Source: Methylomonas albis
GTDB taxonomy: Bacteria > Pseudomonadota > Gammaproteobacteria > Methylococcales > Methylomonadaceae
Direction of reading: 5' to 3'
Assembly: GCF_014850955.1 (NCBI RefSeq)
Contig: NZ_JACXSS010000001.1
Span: 2,604,001 to 2,668,000, forward strand
DNA length: 64,000 nucleotides
In this document: positions 30,414-39,371 of the stretch, piece by piece
How the letters are laid out: each line of letters opens with the position of its first letter
Position numbering within the stretch: position 1 is the first letter of the stretch
Translations under genes and position numbers: made by a program
The notes under the pieces: generated by a model
The model's database searches: none
What the model was told of the DNA's origin: nothing
Seen by the model: the letters and a program-made list of their open reading frames with translations, nothing else

Positions 30414-31013
30414 TCAACCCGGCTTGTGAAAGTTAAGCTGGACGAAGCGGCCATTGCCGTCGTCAAAACTGGTAAAACGGGTCAAACAGGCGTGCGGCAA
30501 GTCGATATGAAAACTTTGGGTAACCGTTAGTCTGAAGGCTTCCGCGAATAGCGCTCTGATCACTCCGGCATGGGTAACAACCAGTATTCTGCGTCCGCCA
30601 TGTACAGCCAATAAATTTTCCCAGCCTTTTCGCACTCGGGTGGCGAATTTTTGGTAGCTTTCGGCGCCGGGCGGTGTAAATTTTATGGGGTCTTTATAAT
30701 ATGCCGCTAGCGCATCGGGCCACCGAATCGAAATTTGCTCGGCGGTTTGACCTTCCCAAGCACCGAAATCGATTTCACTCCAAGCCGGTTCGATCAGTAA
30801 GTCCAATTGTTGTTGTTCGCACCAGGCAGAGGCAAAGGAGCGGCAACGTCGCAGCGGCGAACTGACTACGGTATCCCACTGCCCTTCCCCGCATTGGCAA
30901 TACATTTGCCGCCACCCGCGTTCCGTGAGTGGATCGTCGGTAATACCTCGATAATACGAACCGCCGCAGGCTTCGCCGTGTCGCAAAAAATCTATTACGG
31001 TTGACTGATTCAT
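30414..31013 (-). CDS. Histidine phosphatase family protein (phosphoglycerate-mutase-like, CobC-like)
   Basis: A 199-residue enzyme with the RHGE catalytic motif at residues 11-14, the SPLRRCRSFA second-Arg region, the acid E in SEIDFGAWEGQ, and the second catalytic His in VVTHAGVIRALF. The pattern is close to alpha-ribazole phosphatase (CobC), but no cobalamin gene is nearby, and a general phosphatase role is equally possible. It sits 16 bases after the PhnD-like gene, on the edge of the GTPase cluster. Confidence 0.8.
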   Translation of the reverse strand: MNQSTVIDFLRHGEACGGSYYRGITDDPLTERGWRQMYCQCGEGQWDTVVSSPLRRCRSFASAWCEQQQLDLLIEPAWSEIDFGAWEGQTAEQISIRWPDALAAYYKDPIKFTPPGAESYQKFATRVRKGWENLLAVHGGRRILVVTHAGVIRALFAEAFRLTVTQSFHIDLPHACLTRFTSFDDGNGRFVQLNFHKPG

Positions 31014-31029
31014 CGCGACTAAATTGGTA

Positions 31030-31776
31030 TCAGGTGTTCAAGGTATCCATCAAATCGATCATAAACTCCATTTCTTCGTCTTCGATCCGTTTCCAGGCCT
31101 CGAAACCAAGCGCGTTCAACACCCCGCTACCTTTTTCATCCTTATCCATATCCACCAGTATTTTTTGAAAATCGCCTCGGCGGCCCTGCAATCTCGGCCC
31201 TATCATTAGGGAATGGTTGATAACACTAATTTGACTGCGCACCAATACCCGTAATTGTTTTTTTATCATACCAGATAGATTATCGTATGCCTCCGCCAGA
31301 ATAATGCCAACGTCGGCTTCGCTTTTCAGCAGGTGTTTAGCGACCAAAACATGATTATCCGATAATATTGGGACAATATTATCGGCATGCAAATCGGCGG
31401 GTTCTAGCATGATCATACCCATTAAGCGCACATCCGGATCGTCAGTGAATGCTACGCGGGTATTTGGTTTTAAGTCGATCACATCTCGGATATTGCTGTC
31501 GGCATTCACGGCAATGATCGCTTCGTCGGATTCACCATTAGCGCGTACCAGAGGCAAAAAACCTTTCTCTCTGACCAAGGTCGCAGCGTCGAAGGGATTG
31601 GCATAAATTAAATCGATCTTATCCGCTGCTATTGCATGGTGTAAATCCTGATAGTGGTTATACATTTCCAGATGGATGGCTTCGGCACTCTGTTTCTGCA
31701 ACCAGGTGTTGAAGATATACCAACCTGACAGGCGATCCGGGGCAAAATCCGGACTAACTGTAAACATAAAAGACAT
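31030..31776 (-). CDS. Cytoplasmic PhnD-like (phosphonate-binding fold) protein
   Basis: A 248-residue protein with the PhnD/type 2 periplasmic-binding fold pattern: FTVSPDFAPDRLSGWYIFN, KIDLIYANPFDAATLVREKG (the usual D-v-x-x-x-x-p-x-x-y region), and ADVGIILAEAYD. It has no signal peptide and starts straight after a GGGGGAA ribosome site, so it should stay in the cytoplasm. No ABC permease or ATPase gene is adjacent. It probably serves as a ligand-sensing component of the surrounding GTPase/roadblock/PAS cluster and not as a transport protein; the ligand is unknown. Confidence 0.65.
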   Translation of the reverse strand: MSFMFTVSPDFAPDRLSGWYIFNTWLQKQSAEAIHLEMYNHYQDLHHAIAADKIDLIYANPFDAATLVREKGFLPLVRANGESDEAIIAVNADSNIRDVIDLKPNTRVAFTDDPDVRLMGMIMLEPADLHADNIVPILSDNHVLVAKHLLKSEADVGIILAEAYDNLSGMIKKQLRVLVRSQISVINHSLMIGPRLQGRRGDFQKILVDMDKDEKGSGVLNALGFEAWKRIEDEEMEFMIDLMDTLNT

Positions 31777-31788
31777 GATGTTCCCCCA

Positions 31789-32265
31789 TTAAAAAAGTGT
31801 CGGATACAGCGCGATGCATTCATCGACTTTAGTGAGCGATGGCTTTCTACGCACCGAGGTATAACCTACCACCTTGCCGCCGCGCACGTTCGGGATCACC
31901 GTGGCTTTTACCCAATAATAACCGCCATCCTTACGTAAATTTTTTACGAATCCTTGCCATTTCTCACCCCGCAACACCGTATCCCATAGATCTTGAAAAG
32001 CAGCTGGCGGCATGTCCGGGTGTCTAAGAATACAATGCGGTGCGCCGAGCAATTCCGCTTCGGTGTAGCCTGACATTTCTACAAACGCCCGATTGACATG
32101 ACTGATAATGCCATCCGGCGTAGTCGTGGAAACGATTAATTTGCCGTCGGGATATGGGGTTTCAAGCGCGGTGTAAAGTACTTTTCGGGATTTACCATCG
32201 TAATAGGTAAGAGTCGCTTCCTGGTACTCGCCTACGATATCTTCTGGTTTCATATCAACGAACAT
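31789..32265 (-). CDS. Single PAS domain protein (Aer-like)
   Basis: A 158-residue protein that is almost only one PAS domain of the aerotaxis-receptor type: KLIVSTTTPDGIISHVNRAFVEMSGYTEAELLGAPH, RHPDMPPAAFQDLWDTV, KNLRKDGGYYWVKATV. The Aer-type signature suggests FAD binding and redox or oxygen sensing, which is inference. There is no output domain, so it must signal through a partner. It lies 12 bases before the PhnD-like gene and 27 bases after the roadblock gene, with a GGAG ribosome site. Confidence 0.85.
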   Translation of the reverse strand: MFVDMKPEDIVGEYQEATLTYYDGKSRKVLYTALETPYPDGKLIVSTTTPDGIISHVNRAFVEMSGYTEAELLGAPHCILRHPDMPPAAFQDLWDTVLRGEKWQGFVKNLRKDGGYYWVKATVIPNVRGGKVVGYTSVRRKPSLTKVDECIALYPTLF

Positions 32266-32292
32266 AATTTGCTCCAGGTTGCCGGTTATGGT

Positions 32293-32655
32293 TTACAGCA
32301 TTTCGGAAATACTCTCAGCTGCGCGCTTGACGTCAAGGAAGATTAATCCGAGTTTGGCGTTAGGCTTGGCGAGCACAGTGAGCACGGCTTCGTTACCGGC
32401 ATAGGTCATTAACACATAGCCCCTGGCACCTTTGATCAACACCTGTTCCAAATTGCCGCGATTTAATTCTTGCGCGGTTCTATCGCCCAAAGACAACATG
32501 GCAGCGCTCATCGCACCTACCCGATCTTCGTCCATACCGGCGGGCAATACCGATGCCATCATCAAACCATCGGTAGAAATCACGCCGGACGCTTCTATAT
32601 CCGCCGATGTTCCGTTCAGCTCGTTCAAAACCGACGTCAGCATGTCTGCTTTCAT
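32293..32655 (-). CDS. Roadblock/LC7 domain protein (MglB/CvnB-like)
   Basis: A 120-residue single roadblock domain: MLTSVLNELNGTSADIEAS, GVISTDGLMMASVLP, MSAAMLSLGDRTAQELN, and GYVLMTYAGNEAVLTVLAKP. Bacterial roadblock proteins dimerise and act as activating partners of small Ras-like GTPases (MglB for MglA in Myxococcus; CvnB with CvnD in Streptomyces conservons). A GTPase of that type is encoded 700 bases upstream in the same operon. An AGAGGAA ribosome site precedes the ATG. Confidence 0.9.
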   Translation of the reverse strand: MKADMLTSVLNELNGTSADIEASGVISTDGLMMASVLPAGMDEDRVGAMSAAMLSLGDRTAQELNRGNLEQVLIKGARGYVLMTYAGNEAVLTVLAKPNAKLGLIFLDVKRAAESISEML

Positions 32656-32695
32656 AATTTAATTCCTCTTTGACAATGAGTGAGTTGCACTGCGT

Positions 32696-33352
32696 TCAGC
32701 TTGGAACGTCAGCGACTTTTGTTAAATAACGCGTGATCAAAGCCCAAGCTAAAGTGACGAACTCAGCCTGATTAAAATGCGGTACACCTGTTATTGCTAA
32801 TACGAAACGATGCTTACCGACGAACATCGGCCAAAAACCAATTTGACTATTACCGAAAGGATCAACGATGGCCCAGGCATGGCTGGATATACCCATATTG
32901 TTTATCAATAGGCCTGATCGACGTTTATGCACGGTCGCCAGTTCCGCGCTAAGCGCCGACAGCTCTTCGGCAACTTCATGGGCAAAGCCGCTACAAGCCA
33001 AGTAAAATCCCTGATCGTCGGCCAATAACACTTTGCCGCTTTCTGATATTTTCCCCAATAATTCCGGCAAAATGTCCTCTAATGCTGTGCTCGGTGCCTG
33101 CAAAGGAGCATCCACACCCTGCACCCAACCCAGCTTTTGGCAATACAATAACAATTGCAACGCTTTGTCTTCGTCCTCAATTTCCATCAATTTTTGCAGT
33201 TGCTCTATGGTCAGTTCGGGGGTTCTTGCTTGTTGCAGCAAGCGTATTAAGAATCGCCGCGGTTTATCGGTTTCGGGCGACGATATGGCGTAATAGGCGC
33301 CCGCGGGAGTGGGGTATAAATACAACCCATCAATCAAATTAAATTTTTCCAT
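32696..33352 (-). CDS. Uncharacterised cluster protein, probable second roadblock-like domain
   Basis: A 218-residue protein with no firm family match. Residues 1-75 look like a small helical domain (PTPAGAYYAISSPETDKPRR, then a helix pair). Residues 90-215 follow the roadblock strand/helix order: LLGKISESGKVLLADDQGFYLACSGF, EELSALSAELATVHKRR, and HRFVLAITGV, ending in a long helix. If so the operon encodes two roadblock proteins. It is only 5 bases from the GTPase gene upstream, implying coupled translation. Confidence 0.5.
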   Translation of the reverse strand: MEKFNLIDGLYLYPTPAGAYYAISSPETDKPRRFLIRLLQQARTPELTIEQLQKLMEIEDEDKALQLLLYCQKLGWVQGVDAPLQAPSTALEDILPELLGKISESGKVLLADDQGFYLACSGFAHEVAEELSALSAELATVHKRRSGLLINNMGISSHAWAIVDPFGNSQIGFWPMFVGKHRFVLAITGVPHFNQAEFVTLAWALITRYLTKVADVPS

Positions 33353-33357
33353 CGCCC

Positions 33358-33894
33358 TTATCCCACCAACCCCGGATCCAGGGAATACAACAACGCTTGC
33401 ACCAATAGGGAGACATCATTCTTTTCCCGCGCATCCACGGCAAACACTGGCGGTTTTAGGCCAAATCCCTGTAAGTGCGCGTGATAGTCTTCTATTGAGG
33501 GCTTAGTGCTCAAATCCATTTGTGTTACCCCAATCGCCACGGTGGTATCGTCGATAAACTTACCGAACGCGTCCAGAAAGAACTTCATGTCCAGAAAAGG
33601 ATCCGCGCGAGTGTTATCTAGCAGTAAGATTAAGCCGATACCGCCATTGGTTAAAATATCCCACATGAAATCGAAACGCTCCTGGCCGGGAGTTCCATAT
33701 AAGTGAATTTTTTCACCGCCTGCCAAATTCATCACGCCGTAGTCCATCGCCACCGTTGTTGATGCTTTACGGTTTTTTGTCATATCGCTGGCCGCCGCAT
33801 CGGTTTTAACCGGTGGCACATCGCTGATGGCATTGATCGCAGTGGTTTTGCCGGCGCCCACGGGGCCAGTGAAAATAATTTTGTATTGGCTCAT
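33358..33894 (-). CDS. MglA/CvnD-like small Ras-type GTPase
   Basis: A 178-residue stand-alone G domain. Walker A is GPVGAGKTT (10-18); the switch I Thr lies in TTVAMDYG; the switch II motif is GTPGQERF, with the usual Asp of DTPGQ replaced by Gly as in CvnD-type proteins; the base-specificity motif is TQMD instead of NKxD. Known relatives act as polarity or signalling switches with roadblock partners. The gene has an AAGGAATCTCC ribosome site and lies between the pseudo-receiver gene and the probable roadblock gene. Nucleotide preference may be altered by TQMD. Confidence 0.9.
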   Translation of the reverse strand: MSQYKIIFTGPVGAGKTTAINAISDVPPVKTDAAASDMTKNRKASTTVAMDYGVMNLAGGEKIHLYGTPGQERFDFMWDILTNGGIGLILLLDNTRADPFLDMKFFLDAFGKFIDDTTVAIGVTQMDLSTKPSIEDYHAHLQGFGLKPPVFAVDAREKNDVSLLVQALLYSLDPGLVG

Positions 33895-33913
33895 GGAGAT
33901 TCCTTATCGTTTG

Positions 33914-35143
33914 CTAAGCGCCACGTAGTTTGCTGAGAATTTTGCTTAATAAACCTTTGTTTTTAGGTTTTGTAGTCTGTTCAACGGCGATGACCGTATC
34001 GACCTGACGTTCGCTTTGTTTCAAAATACCTATTGCCTGACAAGCACTAATAAATACAAACACATACTGTGGTTTGACATGCAATAGGCCAGAGACCTCG
34101 AGAGGCGTTCTGGGCGCCTGAACCAGTAAAGCGGCAATACGCAAGGCATCGGGCGTGATGACCAGTCGGGTAAAATTAGGCCATCTTTCCAAATAGACCG
34201 GACGCTGAATATCCAGCCCTATCGGGAAGCGACCCTTGGATGTCCAAATTGCCAATTTCCAGACAAAAGCCCACATATCCTGCAATTTGTTTTCAGGCCT
34301 CTGAATGGTTATTGCCGGATCTACCGCCGTCAAAATCATTTTGCTGACGGAGCCTTTTCCTAATGGCATCCCGGCAAATGCTCGGGTTTGCTTATCGTCG
34401 GCATCTACCCAGATTTCCTGAGTTTCTGGAAATATCGTTAATGGTTTCCAAATCGAACAAAGTTGCAATACGCGCGACTGCAAATTGGCAGTTTTATATG
34501 CTGACTGTACGTAGCCTAAAAAATACTGCCGCGGATCGTAACAAGCCGTTAACAATTGCGCCTCATCGTCGAAGTCGATATTAGTCAGCGTTCCCAAAAA
34601 TGCAGAAAAGCCTCCTTCATTTAATTGCATCGCCGACTGATGCTTGCTGGCTTTATGATGCTCAGTTTCGACGGGGTTCGCTGTTTTAGACTTATTGACG
34701 TACACGTCCATAGCCATTTTTTTTGGCGGCTCTAGCTTAGCGGGTTCCGGCGAGTCAGGTGCTTTAGGCTGCGGATCAAGGACGGGTTTAACACCGCCAC
34801 CAATGGCTTTGCGAGCGTGTGCAACGGCCTTGATCTTGTCAAGAACCGCCAATATTTGTTCGACATTAACCGGCTTTTTTATAAAATAGGTATTGTCTAG
34901 TTGCAGGTTTTGTAAAGACAGCAATATGATGGGCCGGGCCGGTGTGGAGGCTTTTCTGGCATCCAGAATATCACGGGCTTTTGGATGATCTGCATCGATC
35001 ATGTCGATATTGGCTTCAGCCTCATCAACCACAATTGCAGCGCCTCGGCAGGGTCCTTTCAAATACATTTCCATGGTTTTACAGGTGCGGCTATCCATGC
35101 CGTGAAGAGCAATTCGAAACGGTGTCTTAGTCGCCTTGCTCAT
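33914..35143 (-). CDS. Cluster protein with receiver-like N-terminus and winged-helix-like C-terminus
   Basis: A 409-residue protein of unknown family. Residues 1-115 resemble a response-regulator receiver (RIALHGMDSRTCKTMEMYLKG, PIILLSLQN, FIKKPVNVEQILAVL with the conserved Lys), but no typical phospho-acceptor block is seen, so it is likely a pseudo-receiver. A charged linker follows. The middle (about 195-330) is unassigned. The last 80 residues look like a winged helix (DALRIAALLVQAPRTPLEVS) and end in a basic tail. Its start overlaps the stop of the upstream gene by 4 bases, so translation is coupled. Confidence 0.55.
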   Translation of the reverse strand: MSKATKTPFRIALHGMDSRTCKTMEMYLKGPCRGAAIVVDEAEANIDMIDADHPKARDILDARKASTPARPIILLSLQNLQLDNTYFIKKPVNVEQILAVLDKIKAVAHARKAIGGGVKPVLDPQPKAPDSPEPAKLEPPKKMAMDVYVNKSKTANPVETEHHKASKHQSAMQLNEGGFSAFLGTLTNIDFDDEAQLLTACYDPRQYFLGYVQSAYKTANLQSRVLQLCSIWKPLTIFPETQEIWVDADDKQTRAFAGMPLGKGSVSKMILTAVDPAITIQRPENKLQDMWAFVWKLAIWTSKGRFPIGLDIQRPVYLERWPNFTRLVITPDALRIAALLVQAPRTPLEVSGLLHVKPQYVFVFISACQAIGILKQSERQVDTVIAVEQTTKPKNKGLLSKILSKLRGA

Positions 35144-35841
35144 GATTCCTGCCTGTCAAAAAATTGTGCCAATACCAACCATTCTTCTAGTAGTGCGACA
35201 CCAGAGTCGCTAAATCTTTGTTGGTGGATTTGAAAGCGTTCGCGGTTTCCTATCGATTTATAAAGTTCCAATAAGGCCTGCTGTAAATCCGCGCGTTCAG
35301 GATGCAGGCTGATTCCGGTTTCCAACACATCCATGGCCTGCTCAAGTTGACTGTATTCGATAAAATCATTCGCCAACTCCAGAAAATCATGCTGCATTTC
35401 GGTTTGCTGCTGGGAACTGACCAATTCGCGGCTGCCCGTAATACCGCTGCTAAACAGCGAATAAGGATTACCAAACTGCGCGCGCCCAGTGGTTTTATGC
35501 AAGGCCTGAAATTGCCCACTATTTAGTCGAGAACGACTGGCCTCTATCATACGGCGGCTTATCAAACTCCCTTTACCATCCAGGACTATAAGCAAATCTA
35601 GCAGAGCCGCGTAAAGCTGCTCAGCTAAATGCTGGTCATAACAAAAGTAAATTCGGCGCACATGTGCCAGCAGATCTTTAGGCTGTCGCCCAACTTTGAA
35701 GACTAGCGCATTTAAGGTTTGACTTTGATCGCCGTCAGGGTTGTAAAGTAATACTAAGGCCTGGTCTCGCCAAAAACTGGTTTCTTGGGAAAACTCATCG
35801 GCGTGTTGCCCTGCAATCAGCCGAGAAAAATATTGCGGCAT
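35140..35841 (-). CDS. FimV C-terminus/TPR-like protein, first gene of the GTPase cluster
   Basis: A 233-residue all-helical protein. The start was placed at the ATG at 35841, preceded by GGAGG, in preference to a TTG 21 bases further up. The C-terminal part (FLELANDFIEYSQLEQAMDVLETGISLHPERADLQ) resembles the FimV C-terminal/TPR module that binds response regulators in twitching-motility systems. It seems to be the promoter-proximal gene of the cluster running down to 30.4 kb, and could be the scaffold on which the pseudo-receiver protein docks. Function is inferred. Confidence 0.55.
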   Translation of the reverse strand: MPQYFSRLIAGQHADEFSQETSFWRDQALVLLYNPDGDQSQTLNALVFKVGRQPKDLLAHVRRIYFCYDQHLAEQLYAALLDLLIVLDGKGSLISRRMIEASRSRLNSGQFQALHKTTGRAQFGNPYSLFSSGITGSRELVSSQQQTEMQHDFLELANDFIEYSQLEQAMDVLETGISLHPERADLQQALLELYKSIGNRERFQIHQQRFSDSGVALLEEWLVLAQFFDRQES

Positions 35842-35887
35842 GCCACCCTCCGAATCAAACAATGTTCGAAGGGTAGCAGTTAAACAA

Positions 35888-37291
35888 CTAATTAACAGAA
35901 TTTAGTAGGGTATTTTGTCTTGCGTCACAAATTGCCTTACGAACTGCTTCCGGAGCCGTACCGCCGATGTGATTTCGGGCGGCGACCGATCCTTCCAATT
36001 TTAGAATATCGAATACATCCGCCGTAATCGTTTCGGCAAAGCCTTGTAATTCAGCCAAGCTCAATTCCGACAAATCCCGCTCAGTTTGCAAACCCAGACG
36101 CACCGCCTGCCCAACCACTTCGTGGGCATCGCGGAACGGCATGCCTTTCCGCACCAAATAATCGGCAAGATCGGTGGCGGTAGCGAAACCGCGTTTGGCG
36201 GCGTTATACATATTCTCGCGCTTGGCTTGAATGCGCGGCATCATATCGGCAAACGCATGCAGGCAATTGATCAGGGTGTCGGCGGTATCAAACAAGGGTT
36301 CCTTATCTTCCTGATTGTCCTTGTTATAAGCCAATGGCTGACTCTTCATTAGCATCAACAACGACACTAAATGACCCGTGACCCGGCCGGATTTGCCGCG
36401 CACCAGTTCCGGCACATCAGGATTTTTCTTTTGCGGCATGATCGACGAGCCGGTACAAAATGCATCGGGAATGTCGATAAAATTAAATTGCGCGCTGGCC
36501 CATAACACCAGTTCTTCGGAAAATCGCGACAGATGCATCATGATTAAACTACCGGCCGCCGCGAATTCAATCGCAAAATCGCGATCGCTGACCGAATCCA
36601 AGGAGTTGTTCGACGGCCGGGAAAATCCCAACAATTCAGCGGTCATGAAACGATCGATAGGATAGCTGGTGCCCGCCAATGCTGCCGCGCCTAACGGCAT
36701 CACATTGAGACGTTTACTACAATCTTGCAGACGTTCTTTATCCCGGCATAGCATCTCGAACCACGCCATCAGATGATGCCCAAATGTGACCGGTTGCGCC
36801 ACTTGCAGATGGGTAAAGCCAGGCATGATGGTATCGGCTTCGCGTTCCGCTAAATCCAGCAAGGCGATTTGCAGGCGTTGCAATTGCGCCAGTATCATTT
36901 CGATTTCACTACGCAAATACAAACGAATGTCGGTCGCTACTTGATCATTGCGTGAGCGGCCGGTATGCAGTTTTTTCCCCGCAATGCCAATCAGATCAGT
37001 CAAACGCGCTTCGATGTTCATATGAACATCTTCCTGTTTGATCGACCAGACGAACTCTCCGCGTTCGATCTCGCCGCCTATTTGCATCAATCCGCTGCGA
37101 ATATCGGCGAGTTCCTGTTCGGTCAGAATTCCTATTTTGCAAAGCATGGCCGCATGCGCCAACGAGCCTTGAATATCCTGGCGAGCCATGCGCTGATCGA
37201 AACTGACGGAAGCGGTAAATTCCTCGACAAAAGCATCGGTGGCTTCGGCAAAACGGGCGCTGGAAAGTTTTTCGGTATTAACGGTGATCAT
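35888..37291 (-). CDS. argH: Argininosuccinate lyase
   Basis: A 467-residue fumarase-superfamily enzyme of standard length. It splits argininosuccinate into arginine and fumarate in the last step of arginine synthesis. Signatures are [16 protein letters not shown], the catalytic-loop block [17 protein letters not shown], and [16 protein letters not shown]. It runs in the same direction as the GTPase cluster, 46 bases upstream of the FimV-like gene, but is an unrelated housekeeping gene. Confidence 0.97.
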   Translation of the reverse strand: MITVNTEKLSSARFAEATDAFVEEFTASVSFDQRMARQDIQGSLAHAAMLCKIGILTEQELADIRSGLMQIGGEIERGEFVWSIKQEDVHMNIEARLTDLIGIAGKKLHTGRSRNDQVATDIRLYLRSEIEMILAQLQRLQIALLDLAEREADTIMPGFTHLQVAQPVTFGHHLMAWFEMLCRDKERLQDCSKRLNVMPLGAAALAGTSYPIDRFMTAELLGFSRPSNNSLDSVSDRDFAIEFAAAGSLIMMHLSRFSEELVLWASAQFNFIDIPDAFCTGSSIMPQKKNPDVPELVRGKSGRVTGHLVSLLMLMKSQPLAYNKDNQEDKEPLFDTADTLINCLHAFADMMPRIQAKRENMYNAAKRGFATATDLADYLVRKGMPFRDAHEVVGQAVRLGLQTERDLSELSLAELQGFAETITADVFDILKLEGSVAARNHIGGTAPEAVRKAICDARQNTLLNSVN

Positions 37292-37386
37292 AAGCTAGCT
37301 TTCGATGAAAATTTAATGAAGCGCAATTATACCTTCACCGCCCTTTTCCACTGACGGATTTGCAGGTCGCGATTGATTTTGGTGAT

Positions 37387-38709
37387 TTATAGCGGAAACC
37401 GCACATTAACCAACAATCCACCAAGCGCTTGAGAACGAACGATCATCAAGGTACCGCCATAAAACTCGGCGATATCACGGACAATAGCCAACCCTAAGCC
37501 ATGACCTTGCACCGCCTCATCCAAACGCAAGCCACGCTGACTAAGCTGTAGCATGTCTTGCTCCGCGCAGCCCGGGCCATCATCTTCCACACTGATCATC
37601 ATGCCTTGCCGAATTTCGACATTTACCACCACATGCCGGTTGGCCCACTTACAAGCGTTATCCAGCAAGTTACCGGTCAATTCCAACATGTCTTCCCTAT
37701 CAAAATGGATTAATTGATCTGGCGCGTTCACCTGGATCATCAAGCCCTTATCGTTGTAAATATTGTGTAACAACATGGCCATTGCCGTTAATTCTTGACG
37801 CGGATTGAATGCGCTGGCGGTGTGGGTATTGCCGGAAATACGGGCGCGCTTCAATTCGCGCTCTATGCGTTGATGTATGGCTTGAGTTTGCTGTTGCAAC
37901 TGTTGGCGTAACTCAGGTTGTGCGTCGAGTTGCGGATGTTCCGCCAACCGAAATAGCATAGCCAGCGGTGTTTTCAGGGCGTGTGCCAAATTGCCGATAG
38001 CGGTACGCGACTGATGAAGGCGGCGTTCCACCAAGACCAGCAAACGATTGACCTCTTTCACCAAAGGCTTGATTTCCAAGGGCACGCGCGCTTGAATCTG
38101 CTGCTGCCGGCCGCTGGCAATCAACGCCAATTCATCACGCGCCGCCTGTAACGAACTCAACGACCTACGCACATCGTTGCTCTGTAGAGCGATAGCAATC
38201 AGCAAGACCATGGCGGTCAGCGCCAGGTATGCCAGCCGAATTTGGTCAATATCTTGACCCATATCGGTGAGGTCTTCACCAATGCTAATGCTAATAACAT
38301 GACCGAATCGCTCCAAACCACGGCTCAATACCAGAAGCGGTTGCTGCTGTGGACCGTTGGCATAATGGAATTGTTTAACGGTACCTGGCGGCACCGCGGC
38401 AAACGGTAAAACAAGCGCTTGCAGTGATTTTGAATAATAGGTTTGGCCGTCGAACTCAATGACGAAATAGTGCCCTGAATAGGCTTGTCCATAAACCGTG
38501 CCGGCATGCGAGCTATCGAACATCATTTGTCCATCAGCGGCGAGCTTTAGCGTGTCTATCAGCGAATCGCCGTCGTGTTGCAGACGAGTCAGCATTTGTT
38601 TTTCCGCCACGGCTCGAATTACCCAGTCCGCCGCAAGCCAATGACCGACAAACACCACGCTTAGGATGATGACCAAGCCGCGATTAAGCCGCTGCCGCAG
38701 TGACATCAT
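37387..38709 (-). CDS. Sensor histidine kinase (PhoQ/QseC-like)
   Basis: A 440-residue inner-membrane kinase: TM1 (about 12-32), a periplasmic sensor loop (33-155), TM2 (about 158-176), HAMP, HisKA with His243 in NLAHALKTPLAML, and an HATPase with N box NLLDNACKWA, G1 SVEDDGPGC and G2 GHGLGLAIV. It overlaps the response-regulator gene by 4 bases, so the two are co-translated partners. The signal is not identifiable. A PhoP-box-like site in front of the divergent b561 gene hints at a PhoPQ-type circuit. Confidence 0.92.
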   Translation of the reverse strand: MMSLRQRLNRGLVIILSVVFVGHWLAADWVIRAVAEKQMLTRLQHDGDSLIDTLKLAADGQMMFDSSHAGTVYGQAYSGHYFVIEFDGQTYYSKSLQALVLPFAAVPPGTVKQFHYANGPQQQPLLVLSRGLERFGHVISISIGEDLTDMGQDIDQIRLAYLALTAMVLLIAIALQSNDVRRSLSSLQAARDELALIASGRQQQIQARVPLEIKPLVKEVNRLLVLVERRLHQSRTAIGNLAHALKTPLAMLFRLAEHPQLDAQPELRQQLQQQTQAIHQRIERELKRARISGNTHTASAFNPRQELTAMAMLLHNIYNDKGLMIQVNAPDQLIHFDREDMLELTGNLLDNACKWANRHVVVNVEIRQGMMISVEDDGPGCAEQDMLQLSQRGLRLDEAVQGHGLGLAIVRDIAEFYGGTLMIVRSQALGGLLVNVRFPL

Positions 38710-39371
38710 ATTTTTTCGCCGAAGATATAGCCTTGCCCCCGTCGGGTGGTGATTAAATCCTTACCTAATTTGCCGCGCAAGCGATTGATGTAGACCTCGA
38801 TGACGTTGCTGGCGGGGTCGCTGTCACTCTCGTAGATATGTTCCAACAAGTGAGTTTTGGTCAGCAACTTGCCCGGATGAAGCATGAAATAACGTAGTAA
38901 GCGAAACTCGATTGCCGTTAGTTCGGCTTCTCGCGAGTCATCCAAGCAGACAGTTTGCCTGTCTTCGTCCAAGGTTAATCCGCAGCCACTCAGTTGCGGC
39001 TGTATTCGCCCATGCAAACGATTTAACAACGCTTGTATACGCGCTAGTAATTCTTCGATATGAAAAGGCTTACCCAAATAGTCGTCGGCACCGGCCTTAA
39101 AACCGTCGACCTTCTCGTGCCAGGCGTCGCGCGCTGTCAGCACGATGACCGGCACATGATTACCGGCCCGACGCCATTGCCGCAACACCTCCAAACCGGA
39201 GATTTTCGGTAACCCCAAATCCAGAATAACAATATCGTAGATCTCCGTCGTCCCTAAAAACTCGCCTCTCTGTCCGTCCATGGCTAAATCGACGGCAAAA
39301 CCGGCGCGCTCCAGATCGGTTTTTAACGAACGAGATAAGCTTGGGTCATCTTCTACCAGCAATAATCGCAT
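38706..39371 (-). CDS. OmpR-family response regulator (PhoP/QseB-like)
   Basis: A 221-residue regulator. The receiver has the acidic pair EDD, the phospho-acceptor Asp51 in VILDLGLPKISG, and the conserved Lys in GKPFHIEEL. The C-terminal winged helix reads LTAIEFRLLRYFMLHPGKLLTKTHLLEHIY and ends in RRGQGYIF. It is divergent from the cytochrome b561 gene; the shared 143-bp region has a direct repeat that fits binding by this class of regulator. Confidence 0.93.
   Translation of the reverse strand: MRLLLVEDDPSLSRSLKTDLERAGFAVDLAMDGQRGEFLGTTEIYDIVILDLGLPKISGLEVLRQWRRAGNHVPVIVLTARDAWHEKVDGFKAGADDYLGKPFHIEELLARIQALLNRLHGRIQPQLSGCGLTLDEDRQTVCLDDSREAELTAIEFRLLRYFMLHPGKLLTKTHLLEHIYESDSDPASNVIEVYINRLRGKLGKDLITTRRGQGYIFGEKI

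Noticed and set aside
30414..31013. Calling the histidine phosphatase CobC
   Set aside because: The sequence is compatible, but no cobalamin gene is nearby and the family is too broad for a firm symbol.
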